From Paracoccaceae bacterium (GTDB lineage Bacteria > Pseudomonadota > Alphaproteobacteria > Rhodobacterales > Rhodobacteraceae): a DNA stretch of 17,160 nucleotides. The stretch lies in assembly GCA_013214715.1 (NCBI GenBank), contig JABSSB010000141.1, positions 1 to 17,160 on the forward strand. The letters run 5' to 3'. Position numbers and translations under genes: made by a program. Positions 7,284-14,553 of this stretch are shown here, piece after piece (within the stretch, counting starts at the first letter, position 1; every line of letters begins with the position of its first letter). The notes under the pieces were generated by a model. That model saw only the letters and a program-made list of their open reading frames with translations, had not been told where the DNA came from and searched no databases.

Positions 7284-8492
7284 ATGTTCGGATTGAACGC
7301 GAAAGACACCCGCCTGTTGATCATCGTCGCGATCCTGACGATGCTGGCACCCTTTATCCTCAACCCGTTCCCCGAAGGCTCGGCCATGGCGCAGTTCAAC
7401 GCCGGCTATCCGGACCTGATGCAGCGTTTCGTGATCTTTGGGATCTTTGCCATTGGCTTCAACATCCTCTTTGGCCTGACCGGATACCTGTCCTTTGGTC
7501 ACGCCGCCTTCCTGGGTGTGGGCAGCTATGCCGCGATCTGGATGATGAAGCTGCTGACGATGAACGTTATCCCTGCGATCGTCATGGGCGTTATCGTCGC
7601 GGGCCTCTTTGCACTGGTGGTGGGATATATCTCGCTGCGGCGCTCGGGCATCTATTTCTCGATCCTGACGCTGGCCTTTGCGCAGATGTCCTTTGCACTG
7701 GCCTATTCGGTTCTGACGCCGATCACGGGTGGCGAAACGGGCCTTCAGCCCAAGGTCTTGGACCCGCGGATCCTTGACGGTCCGCTGGCCGAGGGCGCCA
7801 CGCCAAAGGCCAACCTGTTTGGTCTGACGATGTCCTCGTCCTACGAGATGCAGGTGGGCGGTTGGCTCTTCACCTTCAATGTGGGCTATTACATTGCCGC
7901 AATCGTGATGCTGGTGGCCTTCTATCTGGCCATCCGCCTCTTCCGCTCGCCCTTCGGGATGATGCTGCGGGCGGTGAAATCGAACCAGCAGCGCATGAAC
8001 TATACCGGTCTGAACGCCAAGCCCTACACGCTGGCAGCCTTCGTGATCTCGGGCATGTATGCCGGTCTGGCCGGTGGTCTGCTGGTCGCGATGGACACGC
8101 AGGTGGGGCCAGAGCGGATGTTCTGGACCGCCTCGGGCGAGGTCGTTCTGATGACCATCCTTGGCGGCGCGGGCACGCTGATTGGTCCGGTGCTGGGCGC
8201 GGGTGCGATCAAATACATGGAAAACATCCTGTCCAAGATCAATTCCGACATCCTGCACACATGGTTTGCCTTCCTGCCCGACGGGCTTGAGGATCTGGTG
8301 GTCACGCTGATCTACCCGTTCATCGGGAAAGGCTGGCACCTGACGCTGGGCATCATCTTCATGCTGGTTGTGATCTTCCTGCCCGGTGGCCTTGTCGAAG
8401 GCGGTCAGCGCATCGCGGCCTGGTTCCGCGGCCGCAAGGCCAAGGGCTCCGACAAGGACGCATCCGGCACCACCACCGAACCGGCTGAATAG
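7284..8492 (+). CDS. Liv-type ABC importer permease, LivM family
   Basis: This 402-residue multi-spanning permease begins 3 bases after the previous stop, with its GGAGGAA ribosome site inside the end of that gene, so translation is probably coupled. The LivM hallmark NILFGLTGYLSFGHAAFLGV lies near residues 60-80, and the family helices SGIYFSILTLAFAQM and GMMLRAVKSNQQRMNYTGLN follow. The C-terminal GAIKYMENILS region contacts the ATPases. A hydrophilic loop (ETGLQPKVLDPRILDG) separates two helices in the middle. The last ~20 residues are charged and cytoplasmic (KAKGSDKDASGTTTEPAE). It forms the heterodimeric pore with the LivH-type protein. Confidence 0.93.
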   Translation: MFGLNAKDTRLLIIVAILTMLAPFILNPFPEGSAMAQFNAGYPDLMQRFVIFGIFAIGFNILFGLTGYLSFGHAAFLGVGSYAAIWMMKLLTMNVIPAIVMGVIVAGLFALVVGYISLRRSGIYFSILTLAFAQMSFALAYSVLTPITGGETGLQPKVLDPRILDGPLAEGATPKANLFGLTMSSSYEMQVGGWLFTFNVGYYIAAIVMLVAFYLAIRLFRSPFGMMLRAVKSNQQRMNYTGLNAKPYTLAAFVISGMYAGLAGGLLVAMDTQVGPERMFWTASGEVVLMTILGGAGTLIGPVLGAGAIKYMENILSKINSDILHTWFAFLPDGLEDLVVTLIYPFIGKGWHLTLGIIFMLVVIFLPGGLVEGGQRIAAWFRGRKAKGSDKDASGTTTEPAE

Positions 8493-8506
8493 AGGGAGAC
8501 CGAGAG

Positions 8507-9262
8507 ATGGGAATTCTTGAAGTCAAAAACGTCAACAAGCGCTTCGGTGGTCTCAAAGCCCTGTCCGAGGTGAACCTGAGCATCAAGGAAAACACCGTTC
8601 ACGCCATCATCGGCCCCAACGGGGCCGGTAAGTCCACGCTGCTGAACTGCCTTGTGGGCAAGCTGATCCCTGACACAGGCTCGGTCATGTTTGACGGGCA
8701 GTCGGTGCTGGGTCGCGCGCCCTATGAGATCAACCAGATGGGCATCAGCCGCGTGTTCCAGACACCGGAAATCTTTGGTGATCTGTCGGTGATGGAAAAC
8801 ATGATGATCCCCTGCTTTGCCAAGCGCGACGGCTATTTCGAGCTCAACGCCTATGGCTCGATCGGCAGTCAAAAGGACATCCTGGAGCGCGCCATGCACA
8901 TGCTCGAAGAGATGAATATGGCCGATAAGCGGGACATGCACGCGGCCTCGCTGTCGCGCGGGGACAAACGCCGGCTTGAGATCGGCATGTGCCTGTCGCA
9001 GGAGCCGCGCCTGCTGTTGTTGGACGAACCCACCGCCGGCATGGCGCGGGCCGATACCAACAACACGATCGACCTGCTCAAGCAGATCAGCGAGGAGCGC
9101 GACATCACCATCGCGATCATCGAACATGACATGCATGTTGTGTTCTCCCTCGCGCAGCGCATCACCGTGCTGGCGCAGGGCACTCCGCTGGTCGAAGATT
9201 CACCGGAAAACATCAAGGGCAACCCGAAAGTGCGCGAAGCCTATCTGGGCGAAAGCGCGTAA
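8507..9262 (+). CDS. Liv-type ABC importer ATP-binding protein, LivG family
   Basis: This 251-residue cytoplasmic ATPase sits behind a GGGAGA-type ribosome site. Walker A is GPNGAGKST (36-44), the Q-loop Q85, the signature LSRGD (149-153), Walker B LLLLDEP with E174, and the switch His H207 (IIEHD). The TPEIFGDLSVMENMM stretch is typical of LivG. The sequence after the signature (RRLEIGM) and AGMA after Walker B lean towards the UrtD/amide-type branch. The permease sizes do not suit a urea transporter, in which UrtB is much longer. It couples ATP hydrolysis to import with the LivF-type partner encoded next. Confidence 0.93.
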   Translation: MGILEVKNVNKRFGGLKALSEVNLSIKENTVHAIIGPNGAGKSTLLNCLVGKLIPDTGSVMFDGQSVLGRAPYEINQMGISRVFQTPEIFGDLSVMENMMIPCFAKRDGYFELNAYGSIGSQKDILERAMHMLEEMNMADKRDMHAASLSRGDKRRLEIGMCLSQEPRLLLLDEPTAGMARADTNNTIDLLKQISEERDITIAIIEHDMHVVFSLAQRITVLAQGTPLVEDSPENIKGNPKVREAYLGESA

Positions 9263-9274
9263 GGGAGAAGATCA

Positions 9275-10030
9275 ATGAACGTCAAACCCGACTTTTCCAA
9301 GAACGCCAATATGGCAACCACGGCCCCGGCCTTTCTGTCGGTCTGGGACATGCACAGCTATTACGGCGAAAGCTACATCATCCAGGGCATCAACTTTAAT
9401 GTCCATGAAGGCGAGATCCTCGCGCTTCTGGGCCGCAACGGGGCGGGCAAGACCTCGACCCTGCGCTCGATCGCGCGGCTGGATGATCCGCAGGTCACCC
9501 ATGGTGAAATCTGGCTCGACCACCAACCGCTGCATCAGATGTCGTCGCATCAGGCGGCGTCTGTCGGCCTTGGGCTGGTGCCCGAAGACCGCCGCATCAT
9601 CCCCGGCCTGACAGTCGAAGAGAACCTGCAACTGGCGCAGATCGCCCCGCCGATCGGCTGGTCGCTGGATCGCCTCTATGACCTGTTCCCGCGTCTGGGC
9701 GAACGCCGCAAGCAGGAAGGCGTGACCCTGTCGGGCGGGGAGCAGCAGATGCTGTCCATCGCCCGCGCATTGGCCCGCGACATCAAAGTGCTGCTGCTGG
9801 ACGAACCTTACGAAGGTCTGGCGCCGGTGATCGTGGACGAGATCGAAAAGACGCTCATCCACATCAAAGAGCAGGGCATGACCACGATCATCGTGGAACA
9901 GAACGCCGTGCGCGCGCTGGAACTGGCCGACCGGGCCGTGATTCTGGACACAGGCTCCATCGTCTTTGACGGTACGGCAGCCGAGGTTCTGGAAAACCAC
10001 GAATTGCGGTCCGAATACCTCGCCATCTGA
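9275..10030 (+). CDS. Liv-type ABC importer ATP-binding protein, LivF family
   Basis: This 251-residue ATPase is the last gene of the importer operon and starts 12 bases after the previous stop behind GGGAGAAG. Walker A is GRNGAGKTS (53-61), followed by the LivF-typical VPEDRRI (102-108). The signature is LSGGE (152-156), Walker B VLLLDEP with E177, and the switch position is VEQNA in place of His, as in LivF proteins. It carries about 18 extra residues before the conserved FLSVWDMHSYYG. A later start at M13 is conceivable but lacks as good a ribosome site. A strong terminator 30 bases downstream closes the operon. Confidence 0.93.
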   Translation: MNVKPDFSKNANMATTAPAFLSVWDMHSYYGESYIIQGINFNVHEGEILALLGRNGAGKTSTLRSIARLDDPQVTHGEIWLDHQPLHQMSSHQAASVGLGLVPEDRRIIPGLTVEENLQLAQIAPPIGWSLDRLYDLFPRLGERRKQEGVTLSGGEQQMLSIARALARDIKVLLLDEPYEGLAPVIVDEIEKTLIHIKEQGMTTIIVEQNAVRALELADRAVILDTGSIVFDGTAAEVLENHELRSEYLAI

Positions 10031-10059
10031 TCCTGCGCAGACCGCTCTGTGACGTTTAG

Positions 10060-10091
10060 GCCGGCCCCGATCCCTAGGGGCCGGCTTTTTT
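10060..10091 (+). terminator. Rho-independent terminator of the ABC importer operon
   Basis: A perfect 9-bp stem pairs GCCGGCCCC (10060-10068) with GGGGCCGGC (10077-10085) over an 8-base loop, followed by six T (10086-10091). It lies 30 bases after the LivF-type stop codon. Confidence 0.93.
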
Positions 10092-10102
10092 GTGAGAGTG
10101 TC

Positions 10103-10470
10103 ATGCGCGTCGCCACCGACCCCTCCTCTCCAAGATTGTCTTTGACAGCGTAGATCGCGATAGCCCTGGTTCTGGGGGCCGTGGCTGGGCTGATTCTGAA
10201 GTCCTGGGCTGGGCAAGCCGTGCTGGACACGCTGATGGCTGGTCTTTTTGGCATGGTGGGCACGATGTTCACCAACGCGCTGAAGATGCTGGTGGTGCCG
10301 CCGGGGCCTTTCGCTGATCTCGGGCATGGCCGGGATCGGCGATATGCGCAAGATGGGGCGTGTGGGGGGCACATCGCCGGCGATTTACCTGTCACCACCG
10401 CCGTGGCGATTGGTGCGGGTTTGGTGATGCTCACCATGGATCTGGACGTGTTCCATGAACCCGGCGTGGG
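10103..10470 (+). pseudogene. decayed dicarboxylate/amino acid:cation symporter (DAACS/DctA-GltP family) N-terminal fragment
   Basis: An ATG at 10103 opens a frame reading MRVATDPSSPRLSLTA, then TAG at 10151-10153 (probably a former CAG Gln), then IAIALVLGAVAGLIL and MVGTMFTNALKMLVVP, the start of a DAACS-family transporter. Around 10301-10313 the frame slips by two missing bases. The next frame gives LISGMAGIGDMRKMGRVGGT (10314-10373) and SPAIYL. At about 10389-10391 one more base is missing, and the original frame resumes with VTTAVAIGAGLVMLTMDLDV. Homology fades near 10470, so at least the C-terminal two thirds of a ~400-residue carrier are absent. Three lesions make function very unlikely. 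The family imports C4-dicarboxylates or glutamate/aspartate with cations. The fragment sits between two intact operons, just behind the importer's terminator. Confidence 0.82.
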
Positions 10471-10694
10471 AGAAGTCGGCAACGATGATTTCGACAACAC
10501 CCCGGAGGCGGGAAAACGCCTGCACGCGGCGGCGCGCCCCCTGCACAGGCCGGAGTGATCCCCGCTTTGCGCAGCGCCGCAGGTTGCGCAACGTCACCGG
10601 GACGCTTTTATTGTCGGAAACCTTGCCCTATAAGCGCTGGAACATAACGACGTGGCGGGTCAAAAAGCCGCCCAGCAATCGCACCGAGGAAAGC
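10471..10694. other. leader region upstream of accB
   Basis: This 224-base stretch has no convincing gene. It contains a TTGCGCA repeat pair (10567-10591) and a TATAAG hexamer at 10629-10634, 61 bases before the accB start. No well-matched -35 at normal spacing was found, so the promoter is probable by position only. The stretch between 10471 and 10560 may be unrecognisable remains of the decayed symporter gene. Confidence 0.4.
10567..10591. repeat. TTGCGCA inverted/direct repeat pair upstream of accB
   Basis: TTGCGCA at 10567-10573 is inverted as TGCGCAA at 10585-10591, with 11 bases between. The right copy is also the self-complementary TTGCGCAA (10584-10591), so the motif is both directly and invertedly repeated. 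It could be a regulator site or an RNA hairpin in the accBC leader. The role is unknown. Confidence 0.4.
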
Positions 10695-11201
10695 ATGACC
10701 GACAGCAGACGTGACGCCGATGTGGACTTTATCAAGGCATTGGCCGATATCCTGACCGAAAACGACCTGGCCGAGGTCGAGGTGAAGCGGGATTATGGCG
10801 AAGATGACGCCCTGAATGTTCGGGTCAGCCGCACCACGTCGGCCGTTGTGGCCGCCGCCCCGGTGCAAGTCGCAGCAGCCCCCGCCTTCGCCGCCGCCCC
10901 GACCGCCACGGCTCCGGCTGCGGCCCCCGCTGCACCTGCTGAGACGCCTGAAGACCCGGCTTCGCATCCCGGGGCGGTGACCTCTCCGATGGTGGGCACG
11001 GTCTACCTGCAGCCCGAACCGGGCGCGCCCTCGTTCATCTCGGTCGGCAGCCAGGTGTCCGAAGGCGACACGCTGGTCATCGTCGAGGCGATGAAAACCA
11101 TGAACCAGATCCCCGCCCCCAGGGCCGGGACGGTCAAACGCATCCTTGTGGAAGATGGCGGCGCAGTCGAATACGGCGCCCCGCTTGTGATCATCGAATA
11201 A
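10695..11201 (+). CDS. accB: biotin carboxyl carrier protein of acetyl-CoA carboxylase
   Basis: This 168-residue protein carries biotin and shuttles carboxyl groups between biotin carboxylase and carboxyltransferase in the first committed step of fatty-acid synthesis. The start is the ATG behind GAGGA; longer in-frame readings run into the leader. The N-terminal domain (1-48) includes FIKALADILTENDLAEVEVK. An Ala/Pro-rich flexible linker spans about 50-90. The C-terminal biotinyl domain has the biotin Lys at K134 within EAMKTMN, where E. coli has EAMKMMN. It ends with the usual GAPLVIIE, and the length is normal. accC follows 12 bases downstream, so the two are co-transcribed and the products form a subcomplex. 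Confidence 0.97.
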   Translation: MTDSRRDADVDFIKALADILTENDLAEVEVKRDYGEDDALNVRVSRTTSAVVAAAPVQVAAAPAFAAAPTATAPAAAPAAPAETPEDPASHPGAVTSPMVGTVYLQPEPGAPSFISVGSQVSEGDTLVIVEAMKTMNQIPAPRAGTVKRILVEDGGAVEYGAPLVIIE

Positions 11202-11213
11202 GGGCGCAGCGCC

Positions 11214-12566
11214 ATGTTCAACAAGATCCTGATTGCCAACCGCGGAGAGATTGCCCTGCGGGTGATCCGCGCAGCGCGTGAAATGGGCATAGCCACCGTG
11301 GCGGTGCATTCCACCGCCGATGCCGATGCAATGCATGTGCGCATGGCTGATGAAAGCGTCTGCATCGGGCCCGCGCCTGGGCCCCAAAGCTATCTCAACA
11401 TGCCCGCGATCATCGCCGCTTGCGAAGTCACAGGCGCCGAAGCGATCCACCCCGGCTATGGCTTTCTGTCGGAAAACGCGAATTTCGTGCAGATCGTCGA
11501 AGATCACGGCCTGACCTTCATCGGCCCCACCGCCGAGCATATCCGCATCATGGGTGACAAGATCACCGCCAAGGACACGATGAAAGTGCTGGGGGTTCCT
11601 TGCGTGCCCGGATCGGATGGCGGCGTGCCGGATTTGGCCACGGCCCAGCGCATCGGCGCAGAAATCGGCTATCCGGTGATCATCAAAGCCACCGCCGGCG
11701 GTGGCGGACGCGGCATGAAGGTCGCGCAAACCGCCGAGGATATGGAGCAGGCCTTCATGACCGCGCGCGCCGAAGGCAAAGCCGCCTTTGGCAATGATGA
11801 GGTCTATATTGAAAAATACCTCACCACGCCGCGCCATATTGAAATTCAGGTCTTTGGCGATGGAAAAGGCAAGGCCGTGCATCTGGGGGAGCGGGACTGT
11901 TCGCTTCAACGCCGCCACCAAAAGGTGTTTGAAGAGGCCCCCGGCCCCTGCATCACGCCCGAAGAACGCGCCGCCATTGGCAAGACCTGTGCTGAGGCTG
12001 TGGCCAAGATCAACTATATCGGCGCGGGCACGATCGAGTTCCTCTATGAAAACGGTGAGTTCTATTTCATCGAGATGAACACCCGCCTTCAGGTCGAACA
12101 CCCGGTGACCGAAGCGATCTTCGACGTCGATCTGGTGCGTGAACAAATCCGCGTCGCCGCCGGTCTGCCGATGTCTTTTGGCCAAGACGATCTGAGCATC
12201 CACGGACATGCAATCGAAGTGCGAATCAACGCGGAAAAGCTGCCCGATTTCGCCCCGCGCCCGGGCAAGATCACGGCCTTTCACGCGCCCGGCGGGCTGG
12301 GTGTGCGGATGGATTCCGCGCTTTATGACGGCTACACGATCCCTCCCTATTACGACAGCCTGATCGCCAAGCTGATCGTGCATGGCCGCGACCGGCCCGA
12401 AGCGCTGGCGCGGCTGGGCCGGGCGTTGGGAGAATTAATCGTCGATGGCGTCGACACCACCGTGCCGCTGTTTCATCAGCTTCTGCAGCAAAAGGATATC
12501 GCCACGGGCGATTACAATATCCACTGGCTTGAAAAATGGCTGGAAACCGCGCAGTTCGACAGCTGA
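11214..12566 (+). CDS. accC: biotin carboxylase subunit of acetyl-CoA carboxylase
   Basis: This 450-residue enzyme performs ATP-dependent carboxylation of AccB-biotin with bicarbonate. The N-terminal domain starts FNKILIANRGEIALRVIRAA. The ATP-grasp Gly-rich loop is KATAGGGGRGMK (158-169). Catalytic and metal residues align with E. coli: K237 in LQRRHQK, E287/N289 in FIEMNTRLQVEHPVTE, E295, and R337 in EVRINAE. The following stretch EKLPDFAPRPGK (341-352) differs from the E. coli EDPNTFLPSPGK but stays in register. Length is as expected. It lies between accB and aat, with 30 bases to the latter. The carboxyltransferase genes are not in the window. Confidence 0.97.
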   Translation: MFNKILIANRGEIALRVIRAAREMGIATVAVHSTADADAMHVRMADESVCIGPAPGPQSYLNMPAIIAACEVTGAEAIHPGYGFLSENANFVQIVEDHGLTFIGPTAEHIRIMGDKITAKDTMKVLGVPCVPGSDGGVPDLATAQRIGAEIGYPVIIKATAGGGGRGMKVAQTAEDMEQAFMTARAEGKAAFGNDEVYIEKYLTTPRHIEIQVFGDGKGKAVHLGERDCSLQRRHQKVFEEAPGPCITPEERAAIGKTCAEAVAKINYIGAGTIEFLYENGEFYFIEMNTRLQVEHPVTEAIFDVDLVREQIRVAAGLPMSFGQDDLSIHGHAIEVRINAEKLPDFAPRPGKITAFHAPGGLGVRMDSALYDGYTIPPYYDSLIAKLIVHGRDRPEALARLGRALGELIVDGVDTTVPLFHQLLQQKDIATGDYNIHWLEKWLETAQFDS

Positions 12567-12596
12567 TCTGCGACCGGGCGATGGGGTGATTTGCAC

Positions 12597-13253
12597 ATGA
12601 CCCTGTCGCCCGATCTGCTTTTGCACGCCTATTCCATCGGGATCTTTCCGATGGCGGAAACGCGCGACGATGACGATGTCTTCTGGGTTGATCCCAAACT
12701 GCGCGGCGTGATGCCTTTGGACGGGTTTCATCTGTCCCGCTCACTGGCCAAAACGCTGCGGCGGGGCGATTACACAATCACGATCGACGAAGATTTCGCA
12801 GGCGTGGTCGATGGCTGCGCGGATCGCGAGGATACATGGATCAACCCCGATATCCGTCGGGGGTATCTGGCCCTGCAAAAGGCGGGGCATGCGCACTCGC
12901 TTGAGGTGCGCGATCTGACCGGCGCGCTGGATGGCGGCATATATGGGGTCACATTGGGCGGTGCATTCTTCGGTGAAAGCATGTTTTCGCGCCGGCGAGA
13001 TGGGTCAAAGATCGCCATCGCCTTTCTTGTCGAAAGGCTGATCCGGGCAGGCTTCACACTGTTTGACACGCAATTTCTGACCCCGCATCTGGCCTCGCTG
13101 GGCGGGGTCGAAATGCCACGCACTCGCTATCACCTGCAACTGGATGCGGCATTGGAAAGGCGGGCACAATTTGAGGGCTGGGATGTGCCCGGCGCGCAGG
13201 ATCTGATCGATCGGCTGCGCGCGGGCGGGGCTGCGTCAGATCAGGCTACCTGA
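12597..13253 (+). CDS. aat: leucyl/phenylalanyl-tRNA--protein transferase
   Basis: This 218-residue cytoplasmic enzyme adds Leu or Phe from charged tRNA to proteins with N-terminal Arg or Lys, marking them for ClpS/ClpAP degradation. Family landmarks are LLLHAYSIGIFPMAE near the N-terminus, VFWVDPKLRGVMPLDGFHLS (about 28-47), TWINPDIRRGYLALQKAGHAHSLE (split by two short blocks), GGIYGVTLGGAFFGESMFSR and LFDTQFLTPHLASLGG. The ATG is preceded by a weak GGGGTGA site; a TTG two codons upstream is less likely. It follows accC closely, so it probably belongs to the same transcript. The stop overlaps the convergent gene by 13 bases. Confidence 0.95.
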   Translation: MTLSPDLLLHAYSIGIFPMAETRDDDDVFWVDPKLRGVMPLDGFHLSRSLAKTLRRGDYTITIDEDFAGVVDGCADREDTWINPDIRRGYLALQKAGHAHSLEVRDLTGALDGGIYGVTLGGAFFGESMFSRRRDGSKIAIAFLVERLIRAGFTLFDTQFLTPHLASLGGVEMPRTRYHLQLDAALERRAQFEGWDVPGAQDLIDRLRAGGAASDQAT

Positions 13254-13258
13254 CGCAG
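13231..13258. terminator. bidirectional hairpin across the convergent gene ends
   Basis: CTGCGTCAG (13231-13239) and CTGACGCAG (13250-13258) form a perfect 9-bp inverted repeat with a 10-base loop. Both stop codons lie within it: TGA at 13251-13253 on the plus strand, and the minus-strand stop at 13241-13243. There is no T run on either side, so it may be a weak or factor-assisted terminator or an RNA 3'-end stabiliser. Confidence 0.5.
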
Positions 13259-13999
13259 GATGCTTTCAAGGCTCATGCCCGGCACGGCGGCCGTGCTGTT
13301 GGCCGGTGTGTCGGGCGCTATGGCGTCGATCGGCACAACGGCAAGACCACGGCCCGAGGCAGCGGCAACACGGCGGTCGGCGCGCTGGGGCTGGGCCGCG
13401 TCCGCGACGCGCGCCGGTTGGGGCTGTGCAGGCTCTGTCAAGACCTGTGCATCAGGGGCGCGCTGCGGCGGATAGGGCGGAATGGTGCCATGCTCCAGCA
13501 ACCCGGCCAGCGCCTGCGCCTGTCCTGCAGGCAATTGCCCTAGATGCGCGCGCATCACCGGCGTCATCTGATAGCGTGGCAGAACCACCGGGTTGATCAG
13601 CATCATCATCGGGTTCTGCGGCACCGGCGGTGCATAGGCTGGCACCGGATCGGATGCAAAAGGCGCCATGATCGAGGCCAATCCCGGATCTTGCCAAGCT
13701 GTTTGCTGCATCGGAACCGGCGGCTGCACAGCAATGTGATGCGGCCGCGGCACATGATCGGCCAAGGTCGGTGCCGCCGTGAGCCGCGTTTCCGCAGAGC
13801 CGCGCCCCGTCATCAACGTCACCCGTTCCAACCGTTCCCGGGTTTCCGGTATGAAGCCGCTCGGATCGCGGTAGCCGCGCGCGGATGTGGTGCGCCACGG
13901 TCGTCGGATCAAAAGCCCGGTCAGGGCTACGATTCCGTAACACAGCACCGCCAACCCGAAAATCAAGCCAACTGGTGCAGTCTCTAGAAAGGACATCAT
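13241..13999 (-). CDS. unrecognised Pro/Ala-rich single-TM membrane protein
   Basis: This 252-residue protein is translated from the first of two adjacent ATGs, 6 bases after AAGGAG; further upstream in-frame codons lack a ribosome site. I do not recognise the family. One hydrophobic helix lies at about 9-30 (PVGLIFGLAVLCYGIVALTG), followed by basic LLIRRPWR, which suggests the C-terminal ~220 residues face the cytoplasm. That part is rich in Pro, Ala and Gln, includes a MMMLINPVVLPRYQMTPVM segment (about 130-150), and ends SLESILRQVA. It has a low-complexity, probably disordered character. It is transcribed away from the DUF2155 gene side, after 191 bases containing a palindrome and a hairpin, so it probably has its own promoter. 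It is a possible lineage-specific gene. Confidence 0.7.
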   Translation of the reverse strand: MMSFLETAPVGLIFGLAVLCYGIVALTGLLIRRPWRTTSARGYRDPSGFIPETRERLERVTLMTGRGSAETRLTAAPTLADHVPRPHHIAVQPPVPMQQTAWQDPGLASIMAPFASDPVPAYAPPVPQNPMMMLINPVVLPRYQMTPVMRAHLGQLPAGQAQALAGLLEHGTIPPYPPQRAPDAQVLTEPAQPQPARVADAAQPQRADRRVAAASGRGLAVVPIDAIAPDTPANSTAAVPGMSLESILRQVA

Positions 14000-14093
14000 C
14001 GGCAACTCCTTACGTTTTAACTGCGATCCACAGCCCGGAAGGCACCAGAGCAAATCGCGAGCAACACAACAGCTCTTCCATGCAAACGGGCAG

Positions 14094-14110
14094 CACAACA
14101 CCATGTTGTG
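14094..14110. promoter_or_regulatory. candidate operator: 17-bp palindrome upstream of the unknown membrane-protein gene
   Basis: CACAACA (14094-14100), CCA, TGTTGTG (14104-14110) is a perfect 7-bp inverted repeat, 95 bases upstream of the minus-strand start at 13999 and inside an AT-richer stretch. This shape suits a dimeric repressor. No regulator can be named. Confidence 0.4.
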
Positions 14111-14160
14111 ATTACATTATGCCTAATTTTCAGGGTTAGAGTGCTTCGGGGAAGCATAGG

Positions 14161-14191
14161 GGACCTAGCCTTTTGGACAGGTCCTGTTTTT
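14161..14191 (+). terminator. terminator-like hairpin with T run on the plus strand
   Basis: GGACCTAGCC (14161-14170), loop TTTT, GGACAGGTCC (14175-14184) pair with one mismatch and one G-T pair. TG and five T follow on the plus strand, which is the antisense orientation here. It abuts the 3' end of the minus-strand DUF2155 gene. In the minus direction it gives a hairpin without a T tract. Confidence 0.45.
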
Positions 14192-14553
14192 CAATCCAAC
14201 CGGCAGCTGAGAACCCAGACGTCATAGCGGCTGTGATCCACGGCATTCAGCGCCGGCGCCGAGGCCATCATCCAACCGTCAAAAATTGTCTGCGCGCGGC
14301 CATCTTCGCGGACCGACACGTAAGCCACGGCATCACCGGTTGGGTCATCTGCGGGAAAGCGGCAATCATACAACAAAACATCCAGCCCAAAGACCGGCTG
14401 GCTTTCTCCGATGCCAATCTCGACATCCACCGTCTCTCCGCTGAGTTTGTCCAACCCACGCATCACAGCGCCCGTGCCCGACCCGGCCCGGTCCTGCGCC
14501 AGCGCAGGCAAAGCCAGCACAATCACCGCCGCGCAGGTCAGCCGGAGGATCAT
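14191..14553 (-). CDS. DUF2155 domain-containing secreted/periplasmic protein
   Basis: This 120-residue protein has a signal peptide (about 1-19, MILRLTCAAVIVLALPALA) and then the DUF2155 pattern: MRGLDKLSGETVDVEIGIGE (31-50), LYDCRFPADDPTGDAVAYV (61-79), FDGWMMASAPALNAVDHSRY (91-110) and DVWVLSCRLD at the end. C64 and C117 could form a disulphide in the periplasm. The biochemical function of the family is not known. Its start overlaps the mlaD stop by ATGA, which indicates translational coupling. The NDUFA12-mlaD-DUF2155 neighbourhood is one I associate with Rhodobacterales and related alphaproteobacteria. Confidence 0.9.
   Translation of the reverse strand: MILRLTCAAVIVLALPALAQDRAGSGTGAVMRGLDKLSGETVDVEIGIGESQPVFGLDVLLYDCRFPADDPTGDAVAYVSVREDGRAQTIFDGWMMASAPALNAVDHSRYDVWVLSCRLD

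Noticed and set aside
6258..8339. 693-codon minus-strand open frame opposite the permease genes
   Set aside because: It is antisense to two strongly recognised permeases, rich in His/Arg/Gln/Asp as expected from GC-rich codon bias, and shows no family motif.
8507..9262. Urea (Urt) transporter identity from UrtD-like RRLEIGM and AGMA motifs
   Set aside because: The permease lengths do not fit UrtB/UrtC, the binding protein lacks UrtA-like opening sequence, and no urease genes are present.
9272..10372. 366-codon minus-strand open frame across the LivF-type gene and the decayed symporter
   Set aside because: It runs antisense through a clear ATPase gene, a terminator and a pseudogene, so it is not a plausible gene.
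10629..10634. TATAAG as the accB -10 box
   Set aside because: No acceptable -35 lies 16-18 bases upstream (TTTTAT at 17, TTGTCG only 12 away), so it is mentioned only in the leader description and not called as a promoter.
10608..12383. 591-codon minus-strand open frame opposite accB/accC
   Set aside because: It is a shadow frame of two textbook genes, with Gly/His/Asp-rich sequence without family resemblance.
14000..14104. N-terminal extension of the unknown membrane protein to 14104
   Set aside because: AAGGAG sits right before the ATG at 13999. The extension is Cys/Trp-rich and unlike a protein N-terminus, and it overlaps the presumed promoter region.
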